NCBI RefSeq assembly: GCF_001078705.1
Contig: NZ_CDMW01000001.1
Span: 377,106 to 441,105 of the forward strand
Direction: 5' to 3'
Source of the DNA: Streptococcus sanguinis
Lineage (GTDB): Bacteria > Bacillota > Bacilli > Lactobacillales > Streptococcaceae
DNA length: 64,000 nt
This document shows positions 24,585 through 33,864 of this stretch, in pieces. The position numbers and the translations under genes are program-made. Below the pieces are notes generated by a model. The model was not told where the DNA came from. It searched no databases and worked only from the letters and a program-made list of their open reading frames with translations. Position 1 is the first letter of the stretch. Each line of letters opens with the position of its first letter.

Positions 24585-25955
24585 ATGATTTTGAAAACAA
24601 AATTGTTTGGTCGGCTTTACGAATTTAAATCCGTAAAAGAAGTGCTGGCCAAAGCCAATGAGTACAAATCCGGAGACCAACTAGCCGGAGTAGCAGCAGA
24701 ATCTGCTGAAGAGCGTGTCGCTGCTAAGGTTGTACTAGCTCAGCTGAAACTGTCTGATTTGTTCAATAATCCGGTAGTGCCTTATGAAGAAGATGAAGTA
24801 ACACGGATTATCATTGACGACGTCAATCTTCGTACTTACGAAAAGATTAAGAATTGGACAGTAGAAGAATTGCGTGAGTGGATCTTGGATAACAAGACTA
24901 AGAACGTAGATATTCAGTGGCTGTCTCGTGGGTTGACTTCTGAAATGGTAGCAGCGGTTGCTAAGTTGATGACCAACTTGGACTTGATTGTAGCTGCCAA
25001 TAAGATTGTCATTACCAAACATGCTAATACAACAATTGGTATGCCGGGAACATTTTCTTCTCGTCTTCAACCAAACCATACCACAGACGATCCAGACGGG
25101 ATTATGGCTTCTACTATGGAAGGTTTTGCCTATGGATGTGGGGATGCTCTCTTAGGATTGAACCCAGTAGACGACTCAGTAGAAAGCGTCAAGCGGGTCT
25201 TGCATAAGTTTAACGACTTCATCGAAGAGTACAAGATTCCAACTCAGCACTGTGTACTGGCTCACGTTACTACTCAGATTGAAGCCATGAATCAAGGTGC
25301 TCCGACAGGATTGGTCTTCCAGTCTATCGCTGGTTCTGAAAAAGGAAATGAAGCCTTTGGTTTTGATGCTAAAATCATTCAGGAAGCTTGGGATACAGCT
25401 CTGAAAGTGGGAACAGCTGCTGGACCGAATGTCATGTACTTTGAAACAGGTCAAGGTTCTGAACTTTCATCTGACGCTCACCATGGAGCAGACCAAGTGA
25501 CTATGGAAGCTCGTTGTTATGGTTTCGCTAAACGCTTCGATCCATTCTTGGTAAATACCGTTGTTGGATTTATCGGACCTGAATATCTCTATGATTCTAA
25601 GCAAGTTATCCGTGCTGGTTTGGAAGACCATTTCATGGGCAAACTGACTGGTATCTCAATGGGTTGTGATATCTGTTACACTAACCACATGAAGGCTGAC
25701 CAAAACGACGCTGAAAATCTCTTGGTTCTTCTCGGAGCAGCTAATGTTAACTACATCATGGCGATTCCTCATGGTGACGATATCATGCTTAACTATCAAA
25801 CAACTGGTTACCATGAAACAGCAACCATGCGTTCACTTCTCAATAGACGTCCAATCAAGGAATTTGAAGAGTGGATGGAAAAGATGGGCTTGATGGAAGA
25901 TGGCCACCTGACAGAAATCGGCGGAGACGGCTCCATCTTTATGAGACAAAATTAG
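24585..25955 (+). CDS. eutB: Ethanolamine ammonia-lyase large subunit
   Basis: 456 residues, full length, behind AAAGGAGG. The TIM-barrel subunit is recognised from [24 protein letters not shown] and G-C-D-I-C-Y-T-N-H. It binds ethanolamine and the adenosyl group and releases ammonia and acetaldehyde. Partner of EutC directly downstream. Confidence 0.96.
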   Translation: MILKTKLFGRLYEFKSVKEVLAKANEYKSGDQLAGVAAESAEERVAAKVVLAQLKLSDLFNNPVVPYEEDEVTRIIIDDVNLRTYEKIKNWTVEELREWILDNKTKNVDIQWLSRGLTSEMVAAVAKLMTNLDLIVAANKIVITKHANTTIGMPGTFSSRLQPNHTTDDPDGIMASTMEGFAYGCGDALLGLNPVDDSVESVKRVLHKFNDFIEEYKIPTQHCVLAHVTTQIEAMNQGAPTGLVFQSIAGSEKGNEAFGFDAKIIQEAWDTALKVGTAAGPNVMYFETGQGSELSSDAHHGADQVTMEARCYGFAKRFDPFLVNTVVGFIGPEYLYDSKQVIRAGLEDHFMGKLTGISMGCDICYTNHMKADQNDAENLLVLLGAANVNYIMAIPHGDDIMLNYQTTGYHETATMRSLLNRRPIKEFEEWMEKMGLMEDGHLTEIGGDGSIFMRQN

Positions 25956-25971
25956 CAAGGAGGAAATCATT

Positions 25972-26892
25972 GTGGATGAATTGCAATTAAAAGAAATGAT
26001 TCGCTCATTGTTAAATGAGATGGGCGGCGACTCAGCTGCTAAAGAAACAGCAGCGACTGACCAGAATAAAGTTGAAAAATCTGCAGTTTCTCTGCAGGAA
26101 GAAGTCAAACAAGACACTTCAGTGATAGAAGATGGCGTCATTCCAGATATAACAGAAGTAGATATCCAGGAACAGTTCTTGATTCCGAATGCCATCAATG
26201 AAGAAGCCTACCGGAAGATTAAGAAATTTACTCCGGCACGTCTGGGCTTGTGGCGGGCAGGTGATCGCTACAAGACACAAACTGTTCTGCGTTTCCGAGC
26301 AGACCATGCGGCAGCTCAGGATGCGGTCTTCTCCTATGTTTCAGATGACTTTATCAAGGAAATGGGCTTCATTCCTGTACAGACAAAGGCAGTTACTAAG
26401 GATGAGTACCTGACACGTCCAGATTTTGGCCGCATCTTCCCAGAAGATCAGCAGGCGATTATCAAGGAAAAATGCAAACCTAATGCCAAAGTTCAGATTG
26501 TCGTTGGTGATGGTCTTAGCTCATCAGCTATCGAGGCTAACGTCAAAGACTTCCTCCCAGCTCTGAAGCAAGGTCTGAAAATGTTCGGACTGGACTTTGG
26601 CGAAGTACTCTTTATCAAGCATGCTCGGGTTGCAGCTATGGACCAAATCGCAGAACTGACTGGTGCAGAAGTTATCTGTATGCTGGTTGGTGAGCGTCCA
26701 GGTCTGGTAACAGCTGAGTCCATGAGTGCTTATCTGGCTTACAAGCCAACAGTTGGTATGCCAGAAGCGAAACGGACCGTTGTTTCCAATATTCATAAAG
26801 GCGGAACACCAGCCGTTGAAGCTGGAGCCTATGTAGCAGAAATCATTAAGAAGATTCTTGATAATAAGAAATCAGGAATTGATTTGAAATAA
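25972..26892 (+). CDS. eutC: Ethanolamine ammonia-lyase small subunit
   Basis: 306 residues from GTG 25972, eight bases after AAGGAGG. The first 18 residues ([12 protein letters not shown]) form an amphipathic helix of the type that targets cargo to the shell; an acidic linker follows to about 65. The core has [22 protein letters not shown] and G-E-R-P-G-L, the EutC pattern for cobalamin binding. Confidence 0.95.
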   Translation: MDELQLKEMIRSLLNEMGGDSAAKETAATDQNKVEKSAVSLQEEVKQDTSVIEDGVIPDITEVDIQEQFLIPNAINEEAYRKIKKFTPARLGLWRAGDRYKTQTVLRFRADHAAAQDAVFSYVSDDFIKEMGFIPVQTKAVTKDEYLTRPDFGRIFPEDQQAIIKEKCKPNAKVQIVVGDGLSSSAIEANVKDFLPALKQGLKMFGLDFGEVLFIKHARVAAMDQIAELTGAEVICMLVGERPGLVTAESMSAYLAYKPTVGMPEAKRTVVSNIHKGGTPAVEAGAYVAEIIKKILDNKKSGIDLK

Positions 26893-26907
26893 TAGGAGGT
26901 AGTGGCT

Positions 26908-27561
26908 TTGAAAAATGATCGATTAGGTGCAAGTGTATTAAGTGCCCTTCTGATTTCGAACGTGGATGCAGGTTTGGCAGCTTCTTTGGAGCTTAAACCA
27001 CATCACAGAAGCCTGGGAATTATCACTTCTGACTGTGATGATGTCACTTATGTAGCCTTGGATGAAGCAACCAAGGCAGCAGATGTCGAAGTAGTCTATG
27101 CTCGCAGTATGTACGCTGGTGCAGGCAACGCTTCAACTAAGCTGGCTGGTGAAGTCATCGGTATCTTGGCTGGTCCAAACCCAGAAGAAGTTCGCAGCGG
27201 TCTGGATGTAGCAGTCTATGAAATCGAAAATGGGGCTAGCTTCTACAGTGCCAATGATGATGACAGCATTCCTTATTTTGCTCATTGTATCTCTCGTGCG
27301 GGCTCTTACCTGTCAGAGGGAGCTAATGCGGAAGAAGGAACAGCGATTGCTTACTTGATTGCTCCACCGGGTGAAGCTATGGTGGCACTGGATGCGGCTT
27401 TGAAAGCGGCGGATGTGCAAGTTGGAGCCTTCTATGGACCACCGAGCGAAACCAACTTTGCCGGCGGACTTCTGGTCGGATCACAGTCAGCCTGCCGAGC
27501 TGCCTGCGACGCATTTGCGAATGCAGTCATCGCAGTAGCAAATGATCCTAAAAGTTATTGA
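26908..27561 (+). CDS. eutL: Microcompartment shell protein EutL
   Basis: 217 residues from TTG 26908, which has AGGAGGT seven bases upstream; GTG 26902 is too close to it. Tandem BMC domains; R-S-L-G-I-I-T-S-D-C-D-D-V-T-Y, the G-P-N-P-x-E-x-R-S-G-L turn and P-P-S-E-T-N-F near the end match EutL. It forms pseudohexameric trimers with a gated pore. Length equals E. coli EutL. Confidence 0.93.
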   Translation: MKNDRLGASVLSALLISNVDAGLAASLELKPHHRSLGIITSDCDDVTYVALDEATKAADVEVVYARSMYAGAGNASTKLAGEVIGILAGPNPEEVRSGLDVAVYEIENGASFYSANDDDSIPYFAHCISRAGSYLSEGANAEEGTAIAYLIAPPGEAMVALDAALKAADVQVGAFYGPPSETNFAGGLLVGSQSACRAACDAFANAVIAVANDPKSY

Positions 27562-27576
27562 TTAGGAGTTGATTAA

Positions 27577-28140
27577 ATGGCAGATAGAGCACTAGGTTTA
27601 ATTGAAGTAAAAGGTTATCTAGGTGCTGTAGTTGCGGCAGATGCGGCTTTGAAGGCTGCCAATGTATCATTGCTTAATATTGAAACGGTCAAAGCTGGTT
27701 TAAACACAGTTCAATTGATAGGCGATGTCAGTGCAGTCCGCTCAGCGGTTGATGCGGCAGTTGAGTTGGTACAGGATAAACCTTACTATCTGGCCAGCCA
27801 TGTAATTTCTAGGTTGGATAACCAGACAGACATTCTCTTTGCACCAAAGAGAAATAGTAAAACAGCTAAAAAGGAGATTGCTTCTACGGCGGAAACAATC
27901 CCTTCAGAAAAAATCGAAGAAAAGCCTCAGCCTGTAAAGGAAACTAAGGCTAAACCAGCAGAGAAGCTTGAAGGAGAGACAAGGACCTACACCAGAGAAA
28001 AACTGGAAAAACTAAAAGTCGTCGAACTACGAAGCCTTGCCTATCATCAAGAAGGTATCCGTCTCAGCAAGAAAGAAATAAAATTTGCCAACAAGAAACT
28101 TCTCGTTGAGACTTTGATGGAAACAATAGGAGAGGAGTAA
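27577..28140 (+). CDS. BMC shell protein with C-terminal SAP/Rho-N-like extension (EutK-like)
   Basis: 187 residues. A BMC domain fills 1-88 (A-L-G-L-I-E-V-K-G-Y, A-A-D-A-A-L-K-A-A-N-V). A charged Lys/Glu/Pro linker covers about 90-140. The last 45 residues (E-K-L-E-K-L-K-V-V-E-L-R-S-L-A to L-V-E-T-L-M-E-T-I) look like a SAP or Rho-N helical unit. E. coli EutK has a BMC domain plus a nucleic-acid-binding-like tail, so the position and design are EutK-like, but the tail type differs. AGGAG precedes ATG 27577. Confidence 0.85.
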   Translation: MADRALGLIEVKGYLGAVVAADAALKAANVSLLNIETVKAGLNTVQLIGDVSAVRSAVDAAVELVQDKPYYLASHVISRLDNQTDILFAPKRNSKTAKKEIASTAETIPSEKIEEKPQPVKETKAKPAEKLEGETRTYTREKLEKLKVVELRSLAYHQEGIRLSKKEIKFANKKLLVETLMETIGEE

Positions 28141-28146
28141 TTGCGG

Positions 28147-29625
28147 ATGTTTTTAGAAGATAAAGATTTGGTATCGATTCAGGAAGTAAGGAATTTGATT
28201 CGGGATGCAAAGAAAGCCCAACAAGAACTTGCTAAAATGAGCCAAGAGCAAATTGATACCATTGTAAAAGTAGTAGCGAAAGCTTGTTATGATGAGCGTG
28301 AACGCCTAGCAAAAATGGCGGCTCAGGAAACTGGCTTTGGCCGCTGGGAAGACAAGGTATTGAAAAATGCTCTTGCTTCCAAAGGTATTCTTGAAGAAAT
28401 CAAGGATATGAAAACTGTTGGGGTTCTCCGCGAAGACAAGGAAAAGAAAGTCTTGGAAGTTGGAGTTCCAGTCGGTGTCATTGCTGGCTTGATTCCATCA
28501 ACCAACCCGACATCAACAGTTATGTATAAGGCTTTGATCGCTTTGAAGGCAGGAAACAGTATCGTCTTCTCACCTCACCCAAATGCTCTTAAGAGTATTG
28601 AGGAAACAGTTGAAGTCATCAAGAAAGCTGCTAAATCAGCTGGCTGTCCGGATGGAGCCATCAGTGCGATTCATCGGGTATCCATCGCAGCTACCAATGA
28701 GTTGATGCGACACAAGGATACAAATCTCATTTTGGCGACTGGCGGAAATGCCATGGTCAAAGCAGCATACTCATCTGGTACACCAGCAATCGGTGTAGGT
28801 CCTGGTAATGGTCCAGCCTTCATCGAAAGAACAGCAGATGTGCCAAAAGCAGTTCGTCAGATTTTGGATTCTAAAACCTTTGACAATGGTGTGATTTGTG
28901 CATCTGAGCAATCTATCATCGTCGAAGAAGATATGAAGGAAAAGGTTGTAGCAGAGTTCAAGAAACAAGGTGCTTACTTTGTTCCAGCAGAAGATGCTAA
29001 GAAACTGGGTGCTTTCATTATCCAACCGAGTGGTGCGATGAATCCGAAGATGGTTGGTAAAACACCTCAGGTGATTGCTGAATTAGCTGGTATCTCTGTT
29101 CCGGCAGACGCTCGTGTTCTGATTGCAGAAGAAACAGGTGTCGGCAAGCAGTATCCATATTCTATGGAAAAACTGGCTCCAGTCTTAGGCTTCTACACTG
29201 TCAAGGACTGGTTGGAAGCTTGTGAGCTGAGTATTAAGATCTTGCATCATGAAGGTGCAGGCCACACTCTTGCTATTCACAGTCAAAACGAAGAAATTAT
29301 TCGTGAATTTGCACTGAAAAAACCAGTATCTCGCCTGCTGATCAATACGCCAGCAGCTCTGGGTGGTGTCGGTGCAACGACTGGTCTCTTCCCAGCCTTT
29401 ACTTTGGGGTGTGGAGCAGTAGGTGGCAGCGCGACATCTGATAATGTCAGCCCGCTCAATCTCTTCAATATACGTCGTGTAGCTTACGGAACAGCTGAAC
29501 TGTCAGACCTGCGACAAGCAGAAAATATGGCAGTGGAAGAACCAAAAGCAGTAGCAGTTGACGGATCAAACGAAGAAGAACTGGTAACCTTGTTGGTTCA
29601 ACGCGTATTGGAAAAACTAAAATAG
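28147..29625 (+). CDS. eutE: Acetaldehyde dehydrogenase (acylating)
   Basis: 492 residues from ATG 28147, nine bases after GGAGAGGAG; TTG 28141 is three bases from it. An N-terminal helix (about 5-40) may target the lumen. The catalytic Cys lies in [10 protein letters not shown] near 256 and the NAD site in [10 protein letters not shown]. It converts acetaldehyde, CoA and NAD to acetyl-CoA; the family includes PduP. Confidence 0.95.
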   Translation: MFLEDKDLVSIQEVRNLIRDAKKAQQELAKMSQEQIDTIVKVVAKACYDERERLAKMAAQETGFGRWEDKVLKNALASKGILEEIKDMKTVGVLREDKEKKVLEVGVPVGVIAGLIPSTNPTSTVMYKALIALKAGNSIVFSPHPNALKSIEETVEVIKKAAKSAGCPDGAISAIHRVSIAATNELMRHKDTNLILATGGNAMVKAAYSSGTPAIGVGPGNGPAFIERTADVPKAVRQILDSKTFDNGVICASEQSIIVEEDMKEKVVAEFKKQGAYFVPAEDAKKLGAFIIQPSGAMNPKMVGKTPQVIAELAGISVPADARVLIAEETGVGKQYPYSMEKLAPVLGFYTVKDWLEACELSIKILHHEGAGHTLAIHSQNEEIIREFALKKPVSRLLINTPAALGGVGATTGLFPAFTLGCGAVGGSATSDNVSPLNLFNIRRVAYGTAELSDLRQAENMAVEEPKAVAVDGSNEEELVTLLVQRVLEKLK

Positions 29626-29659
29626 TCAATATTAAACATTAAAATTGGAGGATACAATC

Positions 29660-29941
29660 ATGGCAATCACAAATGCATTAGGAATGGTAGAAACAAAAGG
29701 ACTCGTCGGCGCAATCGAAGCAGCTGATGCAATGGTCAAAGCCGCTAACGTAACTTTGATTGGTAAAGAACAAGTCGGCGCTGGATTGGTAACAGTTTTA
29801 GTTCGTGGTGATGTAGGCGCAGTCAAAGCAGCGACAGATGCTGGAGCAGCTGCAGCTGAAAACGTTGGTGAATTGATTTCAGTTCATGTAATCCCACGTC
29901 CACACGCAGAAGTAGAAGTAATCTTGCCTCATCAAGAATAA
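29660..29941 (+). CDS. eutM: Microcompartment shell protein EutM, copy 1
   Basis: 93 residues from ATG 29660 (GGAGG upstream). Canonical single-BMC protein: [20 protein letters not shown][10 protein letters not shown] and H-V-I-P-R-P-H. Major facet hexamer. Followed by a near-identical copy. Confidence 0.95.
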   Translation: MAITNALGMVETKGLVGAIEAADAMVKAANVTLIGKEQVGAGLVTVLVRGDVGAVKAATDAGAAAAENVGELISVHVIPRPHAEVEVILPHQE

Positions 29942-29996
29942 GATTACAGACTTTCATATAAATCTAAAAACAAGAAAATAATCGGAGGAAATAAAC

Positions 29997-30272
29997 ATGG
30001 CAAACGCAAATGCATTAGGAATGGTAGAAACAAAAGGACTCGTCGGCGCAATCGAAGCAGCTGATGCAATGGTCAAAGCCGCTAACGTAACTTTGATTGG
30101 TAAAGAACAAGTCGGTGCTGGATTGGTAACTGTAATGGTTCGTGGTGATGTAGGCGCAGTCAAAGCAGCGACAGATGCTGGAGCAGCTGCAGCTGAAAAC
30201 GTTGGTGAATTGATTTCAGTTCACGTAATTCCACGTCCACATGCTGAAGTGGAAGTTATTCTGCCCAAATAA
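29997..30272 (+). CDS. Microcompartment shell protein EutM, copy 2
   Basis: 91 residues behind GGAGGAAA. Same sequence as copy 1 except at the first few residues, one Leu/Met change near residue 48, and the last four residues. Nucleotide identity is very high over the first 200 bases, with silent differences only toward the 3' end, so this is a recent tandem duplication or one kept alike by gene conversion. Both copies look functional. Confidence 0.95.
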   Translation: MANANALGMVETKGLVGAIEAADAMVKAANVTLIGKEQVGAGLVTVMVRGDVGAVKAATDAGAAAAENVGELISVHVIPRPHAEVEVILPK

Positions 30273-30299
30273 TCTGGGACAGATAAATATTTGCTGAAA

Positions 30300-30340
30300 G
30301 AGCCTGTATTGTAGCGTTTAGGCCTGATACAGGCCCCTGA
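30300..30340 (+). repeat. Stem-loop after eutM copy 2
   Basis: GCCTGTAT pairs with ATACAGGC around a 17-base loop. No T run follows, so it is more likely an mRNA-stabilising or processing hairpin than a terminator. Confidence 0.5.
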
Positions 30341-30348
30341 GGCAAATA

Positions 30349-30446
30349 GAATACTCAGTGAAAATGAAGCTTATGGGCAGTAGCTCTATACTTAAAAGGA
30401 AATATTGGTTTTCGAAGAGTATCAGATTGATTTTCACAGAGTATCA
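30349..30446 (+). repeat. BOX-like repeat element between eutM and eutT
   Basis: AATACTCAGTGAAAAT (30350-30365) resembles the boxA start of pneumococcal BOX elements, and TTTTCGAAGAGTAT (30409-30422) resembles the boxC end. ATTTTCACAGAGTAT (30430-30444) is an inverted copy of the boxA start with one mismatch. Similarity to BOX is from memory. It probably adds an RNA stem between the shell and adenosyltransferase genes. Confidence 0.55.
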
Positions 30447-30469
30447 ACGGAGTAGAAGGATGTGAATAC

Positions 30470-31111
30470 ATGTCAGTTTTTACAGAAGCTAAGATTAGAA
30501 AGCTTTATAGAGAATCCGTTCTCGCTGATAACGGTGTCTTTGAATTAAACAAAGATGAAAAACTGACGCCAGCAGCCAGAGGTTTTCTCAATGATCACCA
30601 TATTCGAATCATTTCTTCAGGTCAGACCAAAGGGAAAACAGACTCAGCTGCTGATGCTATCAGGGTGCCGATTACAAACCTTGAGGACTCTGCTGTGTAT
30701 CCACGACTATTTAGACTGACTAAACTTTATACTTGCTTTTTGAAGAACCAGAGAGATTTGCATCAGGCTTTTCAGGATGAAAAGTGTGAGCAAGTTGGCC
30801 AACTATTGAATATAGTAGAACAAATCGTTGGCCAGCATATTCTGGATGATATTTCTGATTACCAGACAGACCTGCCTAGCAATGCAGAATTGCAGGCCAT
30901 TCGGGTCAGTCGACAGCTCGATCAAGAAACGGTTATGATGAGTTATCAGGAGCCGACTTGGCAGCTGAATTGCTATGAAACATATATCGAAACGACCCTC
31001 CTGCGCAAAGAATTGGAGCAGGCTGCTGATGGTGACAGAGATCAATTTGCTTGTAAGGTTTCTCAATTATTAAAATCAATTGAAGTCTTGCTCTGGTTGA
31101 TAGCAAGCTAA
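30470..31111 (+). CDS. eutT: EutT-like cobalamin adenosyltransferase
   Basis: 213 residues behind GAAGG. The N-terminal F-T-E-A-K-I-R and L-T-P-A-A-R-G-F-L module matches EutT of enterics; the C-terminal helical part (E-T-T-L-L-R-K-E-L-E, S-I-E-V-L-L-W-L) fits the adenosyltransferase fold. The cysteine-rich metal site of Salmonella EutT is missing here; the protein is about 50 residues shorter. With PduO nearby, the cell has two adenosyltransferases. Confidence 0.8.
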   Translation: MSVFTEAKIRKLYRESVLADNGVFELNKDEKLTPAARGFLNDHHIRIISSGQTKGKTDSAADAIRVPITNLEDSAVYPRLFRLTKLYTCFLKNQRDLHQAFQDEKCEQVGQLLNIVEQIVGQHILDDISDYQTDLPSNAELQAIRVSRQLDQETVMMSYQEPTWQLNCYETYIETTLLRKELEQAADGDRDQFACKVSQLLKSIEVLLWLIAS

Positions 31112-31134
31112 TAACAAGAGAAAGAAGAACAGCA

Positions 31135-31761
31135 ATGACTTTAGAAAATTTGGTAAATAAAGTAATTGATAAAGTTCAGGAAGAATTGCAGGGGTCATTT
31201 GAGGTAGAGGCGAGCGGACGTCATGTCCATTTGAGTCAGGAAGATTTGGAAGCCTTGTTTGGTCCCAACTATCAATTAACAAAAGCAAAAGACCTATCAC
31301 AGCCAGGCCAGTTCGCTAGTCAAGAAAGGCTGACAGTTGTCGGTCCAAAAGGCGCTTTTCACAATGTGGTTATTCTGGGACCTGTTCGCAAACATTCTCA
31401 GGTAGAAGTTTCCCTGACCGATTGTTTGCAGCTGGGCACCAAGGCTCCCATTCGCGAAAGTGGTGATATTGAAGGAACACCGGGTGTCATCTTGGCTCAT
31501 GGGGACAAGGCAGTTTGTCTGGATAAGGGCCTGATTGTAGCTAAGCGTCATGTTCATATGACACCGGAAGATGCCGAACGTCTGAATGTAAAAAATCACG
31601 AGATTGTACAAGTCAGAGTAGAAGGTGCTCGTCCGCTGATTTTTGATGATGTGGTCATCCGTGTTAGTCCCAAGTTTGCGACCTATATGCATATTGACTA
31701 CGATGAAGCCAATGCTTGTGGTTTCAAAAAAGGAACACGCGGACGGATTATTAAAAAATAA
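31135..31761 (+). CDS. eutD: PduL-type phosphotransacylase
   Basis: 208 residues. Two PduL repeats with metal-binding histidines: S-G-R-H-V-H-L-S near 28 and A-K-R-H-V-H-M-T-P near 140, plus H-I-D-Y-D-E-A-N-A-C-G near the end. It converts acetyl-CoA to acetyl-phosphate and frees CoA in the lumen. This is the microcompartment PduL family, unrelated to the Pta-type EutD of E. coli; the symbol follows its role. Confidence 0.9.
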   Translation: MTLENLVNKVIDKVQEELQGSFEVEASGRHVHLSQEDLEALFGPNYQLTKAKDLSQPGQFASQERLTVVGPKGAFHNVVILGPVRKHSQVEVSLTDCLQLGTKAPIRESGDIEGTPGVILAHGDKAVCLDKGLIVAKRHVHMTPEDAERLNVKNHEIVQVRVEGARPLIFDDVVIRVSPKFATYMHIDYDEANACGFKKGTRGRIIKK

Positions 31762-31792
31762 GTCCTATGAGCAAATAAAAGGTAGGTAAAGA

Positions 31793-32440
31793 ATGGAAAA
31801 TCTAGATCATTTAGTAGATTTGATTACAGACCGCCTGATGGAAAAGTTGAAGAAAAAGCCTCAGGAACCCTCAGTATATGTCATTGGAGGCGATAAGATT
31901 CCTGACTTATTAGAAGGGGAAGGCTTTCAAGTCGTAAAAGATTCTTGCACAGCAGAGATTGTTGTTGTTGAGACACTTGGCTTTGATGCTTTTCTGAGAC
32001 TCTCATCCCTTTGCCCTTTAGCGGTAGAGGAAGCAGTCATTTTAAAGAGTCTTTTGAAAGGCAAAAAAGTCCTAGTGTCAGACAGCGCCTTTGCTATTCA
32101 GCAGTACAAGCAATCTTCTAAAGTGCACTTGTATCAGGAACTGCAGGGACAGCGCGAAAAGCTGATCCGCTACGGTCTGCAATTTTATAAAGAAGGCCAA
32201 CTCTTAGCACTCCTAGAAAGCAATCATGCTGAAGAGCCTCGTCCGGCTGAAAAGCGGGCGGTGACAGAAGAAGTCAGCCAGAAGGCTAAGGCTCCGATTA
32301 AGACGGTTTTGCTGACAGAGAAAAAGCTGAGAGAAATGGGTTTACCTGAAAATGGAAGCTTTAAAATAGAAAAAGGAATGATTGTGACAGCCTTGGCGAG
32401 AGATTATCTAAAACGTCAAAAAATAGAAATCATAGAATAA
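31793..32440 (+). CDS. Microcompartment-associated protein, PduM-like candidate
   Basis: 215 residues. The N-terminus (L-V-D-L-I-T-D-R-L-M-E-K-L) is an amphipathic helix of the encapsulation-peptide type. The middle (25-130) is alpha/beta, with a possible Rossmann-like start V-Y-V-I-G-G-D. After a Pro/Glu linker, the last 45 residues (L-T-E-K-K-L-R ... I-V-T-A-L-A-R-D-Y-L-K) repeat the module found at the N-terminus of EutT and of enteric EutQ. No catalytic site seen. The corresponding gene in the Enterococcus eut locus is, as far as I recall, also hypothetical. Confidence 0.7.
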   Translation: MENLDHLVDLITDRLMEKLKKKPQEPSVYVIGGDKIPDLLEGEGFQVVKDSCTAEIVVVETLGFDAFLRLSSLCPLAVEEAVILKSLLKGKKVLVSDSAFAIQQYKQSSKVHLYQELQGQREKLIRYGLQFYKEGQLLALLESNHAEEPRPAEKRAVTEEVSQKAKAPIKTVLLTEKKLREMGLPENGSFKIEKGMIVTALARDYLKRQKIEIIE

Positions 32441-32454
32441 AGGAGTGGGTAGAG

Positions 32455-32736
32455 ATGTTTGTTGGTAAAGTAAAAGGAAGCCTTTGGGCGACTAGAAAAG
32501 ACGAAAATTTAAATGGTTTGAAATTTTTAGTGGTCGAACGGCAGCTAAATGAACATCAAAGTGACCCAGCTCTGCTTATTGTGGCCGACTGCATCGGTGC
32601 AGGCGAAGGAGACCAAGTAATGGTAACCACTGGCAGTTCTGCCCGTATGAGCCTGAATAAGGTAAATATACCTGTGGATATGGTTGTTGTGGCTATCATT
32701 GACAAGGTTGACTATCACAGTGATGAAGAATATTAG
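32455..32736 (+). CDS. eutN: Microcompartment vertex protein EutN
   Basis: 93 residues. N-terminal M-F-V-G-K-V-K-G-S-L-W-A-T-R-K and D-C-I-G-A-G-E-G-D-Q-V-M-V-T-T-G-S-S-A-R match EutN/CcmL, the pentamer that caps shell vertices. GGAG lies upstream. Confidence 0.95.
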   Translation: MFVGKVKGSLWATRKDENLNGLKFLVVERQLNEHQSDPALLIVADCIGAGEGDQVMVTTGSSARMSLNKVNIPVDMVVVAIIDKVDYHSDEEY

Positions 32737-32752
32737 AAACTAAGGTAATGTT

Positions 32753-33847
32753 ATGAGTATCAATGAAATTATCATTTATATCATGGTTCTATTCATGCTG
32801 ATCGGTGCAGTGGATAAATGTATCGGTGGCAAACTAGGACTAAGTGAAAAATTTGAAGAAGGTATCATGGCTATGGGAGCTTTGGCTCTGTCTATGGCTG
32901 GGATTATGGTAATCGCTCCCCTCTTGGCGGATGTCTTGAAACCGATTGTCGTGCCTTTGTATGGCTTGGTGGGCGCTGACCCGTCAATCTTTGCGACAAC
33001 CTTCATTGCCAATGATATGGGAGGAGCTCCTCTGGCTCTCAGTCTGGCTCAGGATCCGGCGGTAGGAAATTTTGCTGCCTTTGTACTGGGCTCTATGATG
33101 GGGCCAACCATCGTCTTTACGATTCCAGTTGCCTTGGGTATTATCGAAAAAGATGACCGTCCGCTTTTGGCTCGCGGAATCTTATACGGTTTGGTAACTG
33201 TTCCGATTGGCTGTCTTCTCGGAGGAATTTTCGTGCCAGGTCTGCCTTTTGGAACCTTGGTTGTCAATCTTATCCCGATTATCATTGTATCAGCTCTGAT
33301 TTTCGTAGGATTGCTTTTGGCACCTAATGCCATGATCAAAGGTTTTGAAGTGTTTGGTCAGATCATTGTTATCTTGGCAACGCTTGGTTTGGCCTTTGGT
33401 GCAGCTCAGCTCCTGACTGGCAATGAATGGCTCATCAGCATTTATCCAAAAGGTGCTGATACACTGAAGGAAGCCTTTGAAGTTGTAGGAACGATTGCCG
33501 TAACCTTGGCTGGGGCCTTTGGTCTGGTAGCTGTCTTTACCAAGGTAGCCAACAAACCGCTTTCTGCTATCGGAAAATCCCTAGGAATGAATGAAGTTGG
33601 TGCAGCTGGTTTGGTAGCTTCTCTGGCTAATAACATTGCCATGTTCCAGATGATGAAGGATATGGACAAACGCGGTAAGATTATCAACGTAGCCTTTGCC
33701 GTATCTGCTTCCTTTGTTATCGGAGATCACCTAGGCTTCACAGCTGGTCAAAAACCGGAAATGATTGTGCCGATGATGATTGGTAAATTTGTCGGCGGTA
33801 TCACAGCGGTATTACTGGCTTTCTTCTTAACGAAGAAGGAAGCCTAG
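32753..33847 (+). CDS. eutH: Ethanolamine transporter EutH
   Basis: 364 residues with about ten hydrophobic segments. Starts I-N-E-I-I-I-Y-I-M-V; D-K-C-I-G-G-K-L-G-L and F-I-A-N-D-M-G-G-A-P-L-A are EutH family motifs. It should move ethanolamine across the plasma membrane, which matters at low pH or low concentration. Confidence 0.95.
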   Translation: MSINEIIIYIMVLFMLIGAVDKCIGGKLGLSEKFEEGIMAMGALALSMAGIMVIAPLLADVLKPIVVPLYGLVGADPSIFATTFIANDMGGAPLALSLAQDPAVGNFAAFVLGSMMGPTIVFTIPVALGIIEKDDRPLLARGILYGLVTVPIGCLLGGIFVPGLPFGTLVVNLIPIIIVSALIFVGLLLAPNAMIKGFEVFGQIIVILATLGLAFGAAQLLTGNEWLISIYPKGADTLKEAFEVVGTIAVTLAGAFGLVAVFTKVANKPLSAIGKSLGMNEVGAAGLVASLANNIAMFQMMKDMDKRGKIINVAFAVSASFVIGDHLGFTAGQKPEMIVPMMIGKFVGGITAVLLAFFLTKKEA

Positions 33848-33864
33848 ACTTGGAGGTATGAAGT

